A stretch of DNA of 64,000 nt from NCBI GenBank assembly GCA_944472135.2, contig OX235264.1, positions 82,532,319 through 82,596,318 of the forward strand. Reading direction: 5' to 3'. Under the pieces are notes generated by a model. It saw only the letters and a program-made list of their open reading frames with translations, was not told where the DNA came from and did not search any database. The position numbers and the translations under genes were made by a program. The number at the start of each line of letters is the position of its first letter. Positions within the stretch are counted from its first letter, which is position 1. Below are positions 33,501 to 44,816 of this stretch, one piece after another. This stretch comes from Trichobilharzia regenti. Its lineage: Eukaryota; Platyhelminthes; Trematoda; Strigeidida; Schistosomatidae.

Positions 33501-36500
33501 ACTTTATCTTATTTTCTGAAAGACAATATTAAATAACGCACTATCACTCCACATAATACACTTACCACAATAGAGTTTTCGAAATGATTTTCACATGCCT
33601 TTAATGGCTATTTGTATTATAGTAATCATGGTATTATAACTGTACAGCCTGAGGAAGAAGTTTTCGAAAACAATTAGTCACTCAGACCTATCTGTCATGT
33701 TCTGATAACACTATGGGGATTTTCGATTTATTTTCAGTATCAGTTTAGATATCATTTTTGGTAGGTGCTTTGAGCAAGAGCTTCAAACCTTAGAGGGAAT
33801 ATTGGTTCACACAATGTTTCACATGAATATCAGAGAGGATGAAACCAAGATCAAAGAATTCTTCTAGGCTGGCTTTTAACTTTTTCTAATCTCTTCTTTT
33901 GACAAGTAAGTGAAGTGGATACATTACTAATCATACAGTATGAGTAATAATCATGGAGACCGTAAGAACAATATGAATACGCCTTGCAGAAGTATTCGAA
34001 ATGAAAATATATTTCTGTAGACATAAATTTTCTACTGAAAAATGAGTTTAACTATAGCTGACAATAGTCTACAAACAAAATTTTTTTTGTTATTTAAGGC
34101 TTCAAAAGCTTTTAAACAGGGATTTCTTTTGTAATGATATTTAAAATCTAAAATCATGATTCTTTTCTTTACACACATTTACTCCATCATTCAGATATGA
34201 AGATAAAACAACAGGAGGAGAAGTAGTGTTTGGTGGCGTAGATGAAAATTATTATACAGGTGATATAACTTACTTAGATTTAGTAAATCCTGAATACTGG
34301 ATGGTTCACTTTGATGGGTAAGTAAATGAATTAACTTGTAAATCATATAAATAGTATGTCATTTCATTCCCATATATATATGGGAATGTCTGCTTTCATT
34401 AGAAGCCATAAATAAGTATTGATTGTAAATAGTTCTAATTTTCTGTTGTCTTATCTGTTGCGCTGGTCTAATACTTCTTTGACACCGTAATAATAATAAT
34501 AGCTGAAGCTTGATTAAAATGTTGTAAAAGCAGAATCGGGAGAGAATGTGTTGTCAAGTGATCTGAATCTATATCCCAGTGGTTGCTAGCGCCCTTACTG
34601 AAATCAAACTGACAAGTCAGTTTTATATGTTACAGTGTAATCTAATAGACAGTTGAGTTACCCATTGCGTAAGTAACTGTGACAAAAATTTATATTTTAA
34701 AATCCTTTAGATACATTTTTGCTGTGTCAAAAGTTTCATCAAGTGGGTAATAGTGTCTCACACTGTTCTATGAATTTCATTCACCCTGAACAGTCTTAAA
34801 TGAGGTAAGAAATAATATTAGAAAAACTGTAAGACCTGTATTTCAAGCTACGTATATCATATTCATTTTACAGATGAACGTCGAACGCTCTTATCTCCTA
34901 AATCACAAGCTATATCAGGTCATATATCTAATTCAATGTTTAATCACTCTACAAACTGACTGTAATTCCGCAAAACGTGGAATAAATGATTTATTTCAGG
35001 ATTTCATCATGAGCGGACACTAGTTAGAGAACCATTGGAAAACCTGGGAGTACGGGACAGATGTTTCGTCTAAGTTTAGGACTATTCAGCAGCACGCACC
35101 CACAGGGATTCGAACCCAGGACCTTCTAGTTACAAGGCGAGCTCGTATACCATTAACCAGAAGGTCCTGGGTTCGAATCCCTGTGGGTGCGTGCTGCTGA
35201 ATAGTCCTAAACTAAGACGAAACAGCTGTCCCGTACTCCCAGGTTTTCCAATGGTTCTCTAACTAGTGTCCGCTCATGATGAAGTCCTGAAACCAATCAA
35301 ATCCCTACAAACCAACACTTGAATAAATGATTTAAGTTGAATATCCAAGGGATAATTCTATAGTCAAGGAAAATTAGTGTCTCTTTTTGATGATTTACAA
35401 TTGTATCACTTAGAATACACTGAATATCTGAAAAGTGAAAAAGAGAAAGCTGATGCTTTCATTTCCCTTTCAAATATTGTTTACCGGTCAGATGTTACGA
35501 CTTTTAAACGACATGTGAAACAAATGAGACAAACAGTCAACTGTATCTACTAATAAAATACGTAAAGTGAGGTGTATGTACCTAGTTCATAAATTTTACA
35601 ATCTTAAAATGACCATTTACTAACCTCTTTGTATATTTAAAAGGTATCTTATGTAAAGAAAATGTTAGAATTTACTCAGTAAAACTGCATTTAAGCTCCT
35701 GCAATTTCAACTCAGTAAATATATATATATATATATATACTGAACAGTTGTTTTATCCCAGTTTGAGAGTATTTGGAAATAAATACTTCTGATACCTGAT
35801 CGAAATTACATTTACTTTGTAAATAAAAAAGAGTTAAAATGTGAAAAACCACTGTCATTAACTAAGACTATAATACTAAACATCCATAGGAAGTGAAGTC
35901 ATTTGTAGTAAACTTAAGTGTAGACTGATTTAAGTGAAAATTTATTACATTTCTATTTATTTCTGATTACAGCTTGATTCCACACTGTATTTTTGGTACA
36001 AGTATGGAATTTTCAGCGTGGATATCGGTAGCCTAAAATTCACAGGCCGACCATAGATATCAGGTGTGCGTCGGCGTGGGCTCGAACCCCGGACCATGTG
36101 CATGTTCGACGAGAGTCCTAACCACTGTGCCACAGACGCACAGTCTGTTGTACTCAATACTGGAATGACTATCACTTCTGTCCCTCCTGAAGCCTGCAAT
36201 TTTTAAACTGAAGGATATATGATTATTTAAATCACATCAACCATATTACCATTAATGGTGGATACCAATCCGCAAAGCTTACCTTCGCCAGTAAAGACTA
36301 TTGATTTAGAAATATCGTGTTGCACTATTCTCATCTGATAGTGGTCCAGATAAAATTCGACAGCTCTACAAAAACTGTGGAGTCGACTTTTCATCATTAT
36401 AAAACCCAAGAGAAAATGTCAGTTGGGAAACAAATTATCAATTTTTTTATAGAATTATTTTTTTTGTTATTTTATTCCTTTGCGCCCTGAGTGGGACATA

Positions 36501-39150
36501 TGGATCCAAACTAGAGTTTTATAGTTTCAGTAGTAGTAGCGTTGATGCTTATCTCTTTGCGGGGTGGAGTTGCTAGCCTCCCAACCAACCTTCCGTTACT
36601 TACTATCGGTTAAACAAGGTTTAGGAATGCGTTGGTTGGAAATCGAACCCTAGACCACGTGGGTGGTTGGCTAGTATCCTACCGACGAAACACCGACTTA
36701 GAAAGAGGTAAGCAATTTAATTTGTTGCAGTAATCAAGATATTTTACAAAAACAAATATTTGACATTCCTCACTATCAGATATAGTAGAGATGCAGACTA
36801 ATCCTGAAAGGATATTTTCACATCACCACATCTTCATACCACTTCCACTGTAAAGGATTATACATCGGTTCATTGTCAGTCAAATAAAGATTCTTCCTCA
36901 CTTTCAAACTCCGTTAGTTAGAAAGTGGTACAGAATTACGGTTAAACATTGGAATGTTCTGAATATATGTAGAGTCTTTTCTGTATTGTTCTTGTCACTA
37001 AATCATATCAGCGACTGATGCCACTGCCTAATCTTAATTCAATTAGTTCAACTATAGGGTAAAATCTAGAGTCAACTATTCTTTGGAGAAGTATACTTAC
37101 CTCTTGTATAAATACATGATGAAGATGAACTGATGGTCATAGTGGCGGTTTCTACCGTCTTTTAGCAAAACGCCTCACATGCACACTAGAACCAGGAAAT
37201 CGCAGCCTAATGTTCATAGTAAGTACCTACTAAAGCGTCTAACCACATAGCATCATATGAAACTTCCAAACTGCCGAAGAACATCTTTGGCATGATAAAA
37301 CATGAGAAACATTGTTGAATGATATTGGACAGTGTCATTAACTGTATGACTTTTGTGTATAATTTGAAAAAGAAGGTAATTACAAGCAACATTGCGAAGT
37401 AATATTTGAGAAATCATGCTTTGAAACTTTATCGTTATAGCAACAGTATTTTTTTTGTTAAATGGCACGCCTTCAATAAACTTTAGTTTATTTTGAGCAT
37501 CACATTAAGTTATTATGTATTGTAATCATTCGAATAATCTAAACAAAAATACCCGAAGAACTCCTTTTACCACTTCGCGTAGTATCAAATTAAGTGTAAT
37601 GTTAAAATTGAGATGTTCATAGTTTTATTGAGGATAGATTCCTGCACTCAATATTTTTGATTTCAGTTAATAATAACCCTCAAACATTTGAAATGTAAAT
37701 TATTACTGTCATGTAACATAGGGCAAGTTAAACTTTAAGCACCACTAACTACAAATCAGCAAATGGCCTCGAAAGCACCAATCACGTGAAGGAGTCATTT
37801 TTGTGTATGGAATACATATATTTATGCAAAATTGCATTAAAACTGTATAAAAGTGCTACAGAAAATAGCTTCCTCTCATATAGGATAAAAATAGTTCTCA
37901 GGTTTAGGTTGGTGTATCAGCAGAGTATAATTCCATTGTGGGTAAAGTTTATTTTAATGAAGTCTCACAATGTCATGCAGTAATATTCACTGGGCAATAA
38001 ACTGTTCTCGAAACATCATCAGTAAATATTACTGTATAGCACTGTGAGACTTTATCAGAATAATTTTTACCCACAATGGAATTAAACTATACTACAGTGC
38101 ACAAGTTCTTTTCTTATGCCAACAGACTAATTTAACCATAACTCCATTATGGATAAGATTTTATTTTGATAAATCACACAGTGTTGTACAGTCATATTAA
38201 CTGATGACGTTTCGAGCACAAACTATTCCTCATAGTCATATCAATAGTTTGTGCTCGAAACGTCATCAGTCAGTATGACTGTACGATACTGTGTGATTTA
38301 TCAAAATAAAATTTCATCCATAATGGAGTTATGCTCTACCACAGTGCCCAAGTTTTATACTTATATGAATAATTTAACCATATTCTATGAATGTAATTAT
38401 TTAGGTCTTCTAACCCTAACAACAACCCTAATATTTCCTGACGTGAAAATATTCCTAAACTAACTGTAATCTAACTCGAACCAAACCTACTGTCGCCTTT
38501 GTTACATTAACCTAACCCGAACTTGTCAGTGGCTTAAAGAGTAACTTAATCTGTCGCGTCGGTGGCACAGTGGTTAGGACTCTCGCCAATCATGCACATG
38601 GTCCGAGGTTCGATCCCCTGCCGATGCACACCTGATATCTATGGTCGGCCTGCAAAATTCGGGCTACCGATATCCATGCTGAAAATTCCATACTTGTACC
38701 AAAAATACAGTGTGGAATCAAGCTGTAATCAGAAATAAAAAATAAAATAAATAAAAATGGACCTAAGCTGAAACTTTCCAGATATCCCTATTTAATAACA
38801 TAATACTTCAATGAGCATATTTTGTTGATGATGACAATATTATTTGCCGGATTCCACTAACTTTCTTAGTGAGTTTTTCAAGGTCATTGGTGTGGTCGCA
38901 CTCCATCAGTAGTTAGTGGTGCTTAAAGTATAACTTGGCCTAACATAGATGTTAACTGTGGATAGATGAGATCTGCATACGTAAAACTTCTATCACTACC
39001 TTTCAGAACTTGATTACAAGAGTTATCTTTAAATTACTGAATAACGAATCAAAATTAATTCTCAATAATATCTCTGGTGCACTGCCAGTGTTAATAAATG
39101 TTTCAGAATTAGTCAACATTTCAATATATATCTTGTTCTCAGTCTTAAAT

Positions 39151-39205
<55 letters not shown>

Positions 39206-40978
39206 TGAGAAATTCATGGAATTCTTTTGCACCGTGTTTCTTTTGTTTAACAATGCTTAAGTTTATCAGTGGATTGTAAAGAATTCTGCCCTGGTGGGAG
39301 TACAGCACTAATTGATACAGGTACAACTTTGATATCTGGTCCAAGCAAAAGGATCAAAGAAATTAATAAATATCTTGGAAGTAAACATACTGCCAATAAT
39401 GAAAACCTCCTGGATTGTGATAAAATACCAGAATTACCATCAGTTGAAATAGCTTTAGGTGATAAAACTATTGTTCTACAACCAGATGATTATGTTCTTG
39501 AGGTAAGTGATTACCTTTTGCACTGCTTACACAAATTTATTTTATACTTGTCACCATATGTTTAAAGATATTTCGTTTCAAAATCTATTACATCCCAGTA
39601 AGCTTTGAATCTTGATTGTAGGTCATTTAATAAAGTTCCCATCTAACATTAATCCAAATCAGCTTTATTTACTTATCATTTAATATAAGTTTCTTTTGAG
39701 AGTACTTGAACCTGGCAATATGGCTGGTTGTTTTAATAACCAATGAAACTGCAGTACTCCCTCCTCAAAGAGAACTTTAGAAACAATATTTCATCTCAAT
39801 GTTTAACTCTAATTGGAAAACTGGTATCTTATAAAGGTTGGTTCCAGTCATCATGAAGTTATATGGAAGTGAAACATTTCCAGTCCTCTTTAAATTCTTC
39901 ACTAGTATGTCACCAGCCCTTAAACATCAAAGTATAGTTGATGGCCTGGTGCTTGATTACGAAATTCTGCAAAGCACTTTATTATTTCACATGTTATGAA
40001 TACCTTCAGAAGTGTTTCATTTTACAATTTACATCACCTGTAAGTGCATACTTTTTGTTCTTTCAAAGTGCAGTTAGCTTTTAATACTCCTTGATCTATT
40101 GAAAAATATATTCTAATTAGTATGAATGTTTTAATTTGATAAATACAATCAGTTGTATAAATCTTGACACTTTCAAATTTATGTGAATGAATTATAATTG
40201 TCTATGTTTTCAAAACACTAGATGCAATATGTAAACCTTTACTTTCATTGAGCAAAAACATGTAGTCTTCAAGTTTACTTATTTGCCAAGGATATCACAT
40301 GGTATGATTTCCTTTTGACTGGAATGTAATCGTTTGTAGGTCGCTTAATCACTTCTAGTCAGCACTTTGTGTAACCATCCACGTTGTAGAAGCTGACGGT
40401 ATTGACGTTCACAATTTGTACGGAATATACTAACCCAAGATCTTATACCAACAACTTCTATAGTATGTGTTTCTCGTGGACCAAAGGCAAAGCAGAACAA
40501 TTGAATCGGTTGTCCAAATGACGAGATATATTTCGAAACCAAAACAGATTGTTAGACGAACGCTTAGCTGACTAGTGATTGTGCACGAATGTGACACGGC
40601 TGAGTACCAAATGGCATGGATGCCTGACCGGAAGACTTCAGCTAAACAAGTCGACTTAAACACTAAGAGTCAGCATCCAATGTTGAGTGATGATTGCTGT
40701 GGTCAATAATTTTGTGGAATTATTTACCGCTACAGCGTCTTTCAACAACAACAATCCAAATCTACGGACTTTGTTTGCCTTTCAAGCTTTAGAAAACCAA
40801 CTGGTTAATTCGATTCTATAGATTCGATGTTCTTGTGTCACTATAATAGTAATAATAATGCTAATTTAAGTAATAAAGTTTGAAACATTTCTAAGTTAAC
40901 TGATAAATTATGATTATCATCTGACATTTTTTACTGTTGGTATTAAAGGCTATACTCTCGTCACTACGTTTATTCGCA

Positions 40979-41026
<48 letters not shown>

Positions 41027-42098
41027 TAGAAATGGCACACTTAAATCTTTTACCTGAAGTTTCTTTTTTATGAAATGAAAACAAGATAAAAGTAGGCTGA
41101 AGTGACAACTTAAATTGTAACAGATAATAATAGAATATTTGAATTATGAATACAGTAAGAGAGAGAGAGATAAAACATTGACAAAGCCGAACTGAAAAGA
41201 TACAGTTTTCGTGTGTAAATTGAAATATCTATAGAATGTGAGGAATAATTTCCTTGTAGTGACAGGGATTAAAGATTTACACCTACTAAAACTTTATAAG
41301 TAGGAGAAACTAATTACCTAATGGTTTAACGAATGTGAATGCATTTGAGAACTGGTTGTAAAGTGATTTCAGACAACTATATAAAAGTGGTTCACCTATG
41401 GTAGTGATGAACTGGAATAGTGGTGTAACAACAGAAGACAAGGGCAAGGCAACGCATCGTTTTATTAAGGAAATCAGCACGCATTTATATATATTTCATG
41501 TACATTATTATAGCTTATTCAAGCAGACAAACACAGTCTTCTGATTGGTTGTTTCTCGCTCAAGGTTATTCTGCACTGCTTGTGACTGGTTTCTCAGAAA
41601 GTTAAGCCATATATCTGCGAATCGTATTTGCCCACGTTAAGTCTGCTGTGATTGGTTGTTGAATCAGTCTTGTTCATATTTTCTCACGGTCAATATTAGC
41701 GACATAGACATTGACGTAAGTTAATGTCTACCAATTAGCTAGCAGCCTGCTCTCACCACAATGGGACCGACCTTATTTTCTCAAATAGTTTGAACTCTGA
41801 CTGGAAAATGTTTCACTAAATCATCATTAATTCATAATTTTGTGCTTTATTTAGATATATTATACAAGAATTAGTTTAATTAAAGATATGACTAATTGTT
41901 TCAACGCTGTCACGTTTTGAAAAAAAATTTCAGAAAATTGTCAATGGTTCACATATATGCAAAAGTACTTTTATTGGTATTGACTTTTCAACTGGTCCAT
42001 TATGGGTATTTGGTGATGTGTTTCTGAGGAAAGTTTATACTGTTTTTGATGTTGGTAATAAACGCATAGGATTTGGTGATGTCGCTGGGATGAAATAA
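30539..42098 (+). CDS. Cathepsin D-like aspartic protease (family A1), seven exons
   Basis: Exons: 30539-30603, 30645-30798, 30891-31133, 31191-31393, 34195-34317, 39262-39502, 41934-42098. They join in frame to 397 residues, the usual length. Every intron starts GT and ends AG. Residues 1-17 are a signal peptide; about 18-73 a propeptide with three N-glycosylation sites. Mature start [12 protein letters not shown]. Catalytic Asp94 (FDTGSS) and Asp281 (LIDTGTT), flap Tyr139 (EYGTGR), loop cysteines 107 and 114. It ends GDVAGMK with no C-terminal extension. Introns 1-3 are 41, 92 and 57 bases; introns 4-6 are 2801, 4944 and 2431. The start of exon 6 (AG at 39260-39261) was chosen because it keeps frame; a missed mini-exon in intron 5 is possible. 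Gut relatives digest host haemoglobin in schistosomes; that role is inferred. Confidence 0.88.
32245..32412 (-). repeat. tRNA-like SINE (family 2) in intron 4
   Basis: On the minus strand: A-box-like GTGGCTTCATGG, B box GGGTTCAAACCCC, then a hammerhead relic (TTGATGAAGGGTCCC, GGACGAAACAGCTGTCC). The first core base is T instead of C. Same family as 34996-35292 and the arms at 2041-3505. Confidence 0.6.
32790..33700 (+). mobile_element. PLE endonuclease relic in intron 4
   Basis: A frame at about 32870-33115 reads [20 protein letters not shown], the GIY-YIG segment with Y-I-D in place of Y-I-G, then a long run ending HDCVS before a stop. The non-coding end reaches about 33700 and has CCTGAGGAAGAAG with TTTTCGAAAAC, a weak hammerhead-like end. 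Orientation is the same as the protease gene. Confidence 0.6.
34996..35292. repeat. Near-perfect hairpin made of two SINE family 2 copies, intron 5
   Basis: Arms 34996-35129 and 35159-35292 are reverse complements with very few mismatches, around a 29-base loop. Each arm has the B box GGGTTCGAATCCC and the hammerhead relic (CTGAATAG, AAGACGAAACAGCTGTCCC). In the protease pre-mRNA this would fold into a stem of about 130 bp. Confidence 0.8.
35719..35741. repeat. (TA)n microsatellite
   Basis: Short pure TA tract in intron 5. Confidence 0.85.
35955..36142 (-). repeat. SINE family 1, intron 5
   Basis: Full-length minus-strand copy: head with GTGGCACAGTGGTTAGGAC and GGGGTTCGAGCCC, body with CGATATCC and ACTTGTACCAAAAATACAGT, tail toward 35955. 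Confidence 0.85.
36535..36700 (-). repeat. tRNA-like repeat (family 3?), intron 5
   Basis: On the minus strand the piece has AGGGTTCGATTTCC as a B box and an upstream A-box-like TCGTCGGTAGGATACTAG. The body (GGAAGGTTGGTTGGGAGGC) differs from the other SINE families here. Only one copy in the window, so family status is uncertain. Confidence 0.4.
37921..38100. repeat. Palindrome of PLE 3' ends, older
   Basis: Arms of about 70-80 bases: ATTCCATTGTGGGTAAA and on the left is answered by TTTACCCACAATGGAAT on the right. The centre has CTCGAAACATCATCAG, the PLE terminal motif seen at 16050. Several mismatches separate the arms. Confidence 0.6.
38139..38333. repeat. Palindrome of PLE 3' ends, younger
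   Basis: Arms 38139-38228 and 38244-38333 are close to perfect reverse complements. Each has GCTCGAAACGTCATCAGT, matching the 3' ends of the PLE copies at 15985 and 50725. Placed directly after the older palindrome of the same family. Confidence 0.7.
38556..38757 (+). repeat. SINE family 1, intron 5
   Basis: Full-length copy with A box GGCACAGTGGTTAGGAC, B box GAGGTTCGATCCCC, the family body and an (AAATA)n tail. It lies inside the Merlin-like element, so it inserted after that element. Confidence 0.85.
39161..39201. repeat. (TA)n microsatellite just before exon 6
   Basis: About 40 bases of TA dinucleotides end only 60 bases before the exon 6 acceptor. Confidence 0.9.
40372..40760. repeat. 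Dispersed repeat X, copy A, intron 6
   Basis: The stretch (GTATTGACGTTCAC, AAAGGCAAAGCA, GTCAGCATCCAATGTT, GCTGTGG, TAATAATTTTG) is matched in the same order at 50380-50680 and 52012-52070. No coding motif is visible and I do not know the family. Confidence 0.55.
40981..41023. repeat. (TA)n microsatellite
   Basis: Pure TA tract in intron 6. Confidence 0.9.
41424..41760 (-). mobile_element. Solo Gypsy LTR in intron 6
   Basis: On the minus strand it starts TGTGGTGAGAGCAGGCTGCT and ends CTTCTGTTGTTACA, the same ends as the LTRs at 61210 and 61974. The inside matches with many changes (CCAATCACAGCA, TTCGCAGATA). No internal region is next to it. Flanks show no clear target duplication, so it is old. 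It runs against the protease gene. Confidence 0.8.
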
Positions 42099-42107
42099 AC
42101 TTTTGCA

Positions 42108-42113
42108 AATAAA
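42108..42113 (+). promoter_or_regulatory. Poly(A) signal of the protease gene
   Basis: AATAAA, 9 bases after the stop codon. It implies a very short 3' untranslated region. Confidence 0.6.
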
Positions 42114-43234
42114 AGTATTATTTGAATAATAACAATGATAATAATAATTCCAAATTTGTTATTTTCATTATTAATTATATCCGAAATGGTTCTTCTTACT
42201 TAAATATGGACAGAGAATAAAAGGGGAACCATTGTAGAGTTGCTGCCAACTAAAGTTATATATTTTTCCATGAAATTAAAAGGGTGAATAGGTAGGGAAC
42301 GCTCAACATGGATTTCATACTAAAAGCAAAGGTAAGCAATATAGTGGGAACCAACATTGTGTCAGTTATCACAGTGATCACAGTGCATCTGTTACCAATA
42401 GATTTTCCTCAACACCGTTAGAACTGGACTAATGCATAGGTCAATATCTGATGGCTAGATTGCACATGTGACAATTCGCTATAGAATTCATATTTGTGAC
42501 ATCATAAGCGAACTTAGAATTTAGGCACACTGATATTCGACTAGCTTGCAGAGATTCTAGCAAGGCCCAACTTCTGCTAATATGCAGTTGTCTCTTGTCT
42601 CCCTTCTCCTACGTTATTAAAACGAAAGTCAACCATTGAATTCCATGAAATCTCCAATTGAAAAGAACAAGAAGTTCAGCAAAGATACCTTGTCGGCGAT
42701 TTCATTCTCAAAAGCTGTACAATCTCATTTATATAGATTAGTTTACATGGATACAATTCTTATTCGTTTAATTCCACATAATAACGAAGGTGATAGTAAT
42801 TTTCAACTTGATTTGAAAGTTTGAGGGTACGAATATAGATTACAAGAGGCTTAGAGACAAGATTGCATAGGATTAGAAAACAGTTACAACGTATGCAAAA
42901 TTAATATTTGATAACTGGAGAAATAATTTTAAGGGCGAATAAAAGGTGATAATTGTTTTCAACTTGATATGAATTACAATAGGCTTAGAGACGCACGGAT
43001 AGAACGAATTACAGGTGTGAACAAAGTGAGCATGGAAACAAATCGAAATCGGAATTTTCAGCTTGAAATGTAAGTTAGGAGGTTTGAATGTAGATTACTA
43101 GAGGCATAGAAACAAAAAATTACACAGGATTAGAATATAATTGTGAAAATGGTTATTCTAAACGGATTACAAGCATGATCAGGAGGAGCATGGAAACGAA
43201 CTTAAAATAACTGATTTTATAACTGAAAAAATCG
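42114..43234. other. No gene seen
   Basis: AT-rich DNA downstream of the protease gene. The part 42830-43230 has a loose repeat pattern (three similar blocks with AGATTACAAGAGGCTTAGAG or like it), perhaps the non-coding 3' end of the PLE next to it. Confidence 0.4.
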
Positions 43235-43870
43235 GATGAATTGAATGAAGGCAAAGAGAGAAAGTTACATGCACACACAGATAACAAAACAAAAAACAAA
43301 CAAAAAACTCAAGGATAAGGGGACATACCGAACTAGGTCCATGGTAGTTGTAAAGGCTGGACTAGTTTCGATTGAACACATAGCTCCGGGTTTTCGATGC
43401 ATATGGCGAGAGCTTCTGCAGTACAAAGTCGAAAACACACGGCCTTTGGTAGATTTTTGTTTACTTCATAAATGACTCTAAATGATGAGTCGGTTGAGAT
43501 TCTGTGACAGATATTGACAAGATGTTCAGTTATTGCGCTTCTGAGTAAACCAGTGCCTCCTCTTTGCAGCCATGCTGGATGATGTTCTCTAACACGTTTT
43601 GATAAGACCCTCATAGAACGACCTATGTACCTAGCTCCTCAAGAGCAGGTGAACTGATATATGCACAGTGAAGTGGTCATATGTGGAATTCTTTTCTTCC
43701 CGTTGCTCTGAAGTAGTGGGTGGCTAGAGAATATCACTCTTAGAGTTGCTGCCGGAAATGCGATTTTACAGCTTTTGAGAATTAAATCGTTAGAGTTGAA
43801 ACAGCTTTCCAAATGGAACCAATTCAAATCTCTGTGTCTAGTTCTGTAGTGAATTTTGATGATTACGCGT
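43235..43870 (-). mobile_element. Penelope-like element, endonuclease region
   Basis: Read on the minus strand: LRVIFSSHPLL, HMTTSLCIYQFTCS, an in-frame TGA, then GARYIGRSMRVLSKRVREHH (GIY-YIG, about 43590-43640) and a long C-terminal part with SAITEHLV and FRVIYEVNKNLPK, ending near 43340. Apart from one stop the frame is open from 43827 to 43333. The reverse transcriptase is missing. Confidence 0.7.
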
Positions 43871-44159
43871 TGTTTAACTAGCTATGACTGGATACTTGCA
43901 GAGAAGTTGAAAATTTGTATTCGATAAAATTATTCGTACCATGTATTTACAATTATTAGAAACAAATAACAACGTTCATTTACATGATAAAGTAATAAAA
44001 ATGGTCAATCATTGCACTCATTCAATAGCTTCCTTGTTGTATCAAAGTGCTGCATATAAATTTTCTTTAAGTTGTTCAGTAATGATAAATTTTAAGTGCT
44101 TATTTCTGGAACAATATTTTCAATCGTAATTTAAGCATACAATCAAAATATAATCGGTC

Positions 44160-44635
44160 GTAACATCGGAGTGCTACTAAACGGATCAGAGACTTGCACT
44201 GCGTGTCATAAAGAGCATCTCAAACAAACTTCAGACCTTCATTAACAGTTGTCTTCGCTGTTGTCAAAATCAGATGGCCAGAAAAGATCAGCAACAAAGA
44301 TCTCTGGCAATGACCGAACCAACAGAGCAGGAACCGATTGTGAAACAAATGGGCAGGAAGAAATGGAGATGGATTGGCCATACGCTGAGGAAACCATCAA
44401 GCGACATCACCAGACAAGCCATTGCTCGAGTGGAACCCGAAAGGGAAGCGGGTGGCGAGTTGGTCGTCAGTACAAGGGTGAGGGTAACTTGGAGGAGGTC
44501 ATGTGAACAGGAGATGAAAGCATGTGGGCAGACTCGGAGCGGGGTGAAAAAGTTGGCAGAAAACAGAAGGCAATGGAGACGCGCGGCTGAAGCCCTATGT
44601 TCCTCTAGGAATTAACGGATATAATAATAATAACA
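44160..44635 (+). mobile_element. RTE element, 3' end
   Basis: Frames at 44160-44615 match the last 140 residues of the RTE protein at 44841: LLNGSET, IVKQMGRKKWRWIGHTLRKPSSDI, then RVTWRRSCEQEMKACGQT and CSSRN before the stop. A frame change near 44430 breaks it. The end has ATAATAATAATAA, the typical RTE tail. Confidence 0.75.
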
Positions 44636-44816
44636 TTGGAGTTTATTTATAACTAGAAAAATTCAAATTACTCATAGATAATTTTTCTTCAGAACCAAAA
44701 ACAATCAGAGAGACTAAGTGTTTTCAGTGAAGTCTTCTTCAGACTCTACAATTACACTGGGCGTACAATTAGGCAGGTTTATCATAGTATTTCCGAACAT
44801 CATCCGGCATGGTTTA

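Larger units (their letters stand above)
37722..38940. mobile_element. TIR element with 8-bp target duplication, Merlin-like, intron 5
   Basis: The ends are inverted repeats of about 31 bases: GGCAAGTTAAACTTTAAGCA on the left, and the reverse of GGCCAAGTTATACTTTAAGC on the right. They are flanked by a perfect direct repeat TAACATAG (37714-37721 and 38941-38948). The same terminal sequence sits at 58678-58718, at the 5' side of a Merlin transposase relic. Merlin elements make 8-9 bp duplications. The interior has no transposase; it holds two PLE-end palindromes and a family 1 SINE, all of which look like later insertions. Confidence 0.72.

Noticed and set aside
38556..38640. tRNA gene
   Set aside because: A and B boxes are present, but the sequence continues into a fixed body and A-rich tail found at seven other places, and no cloverleaf closes. 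It is a tRNA-derived SINE.
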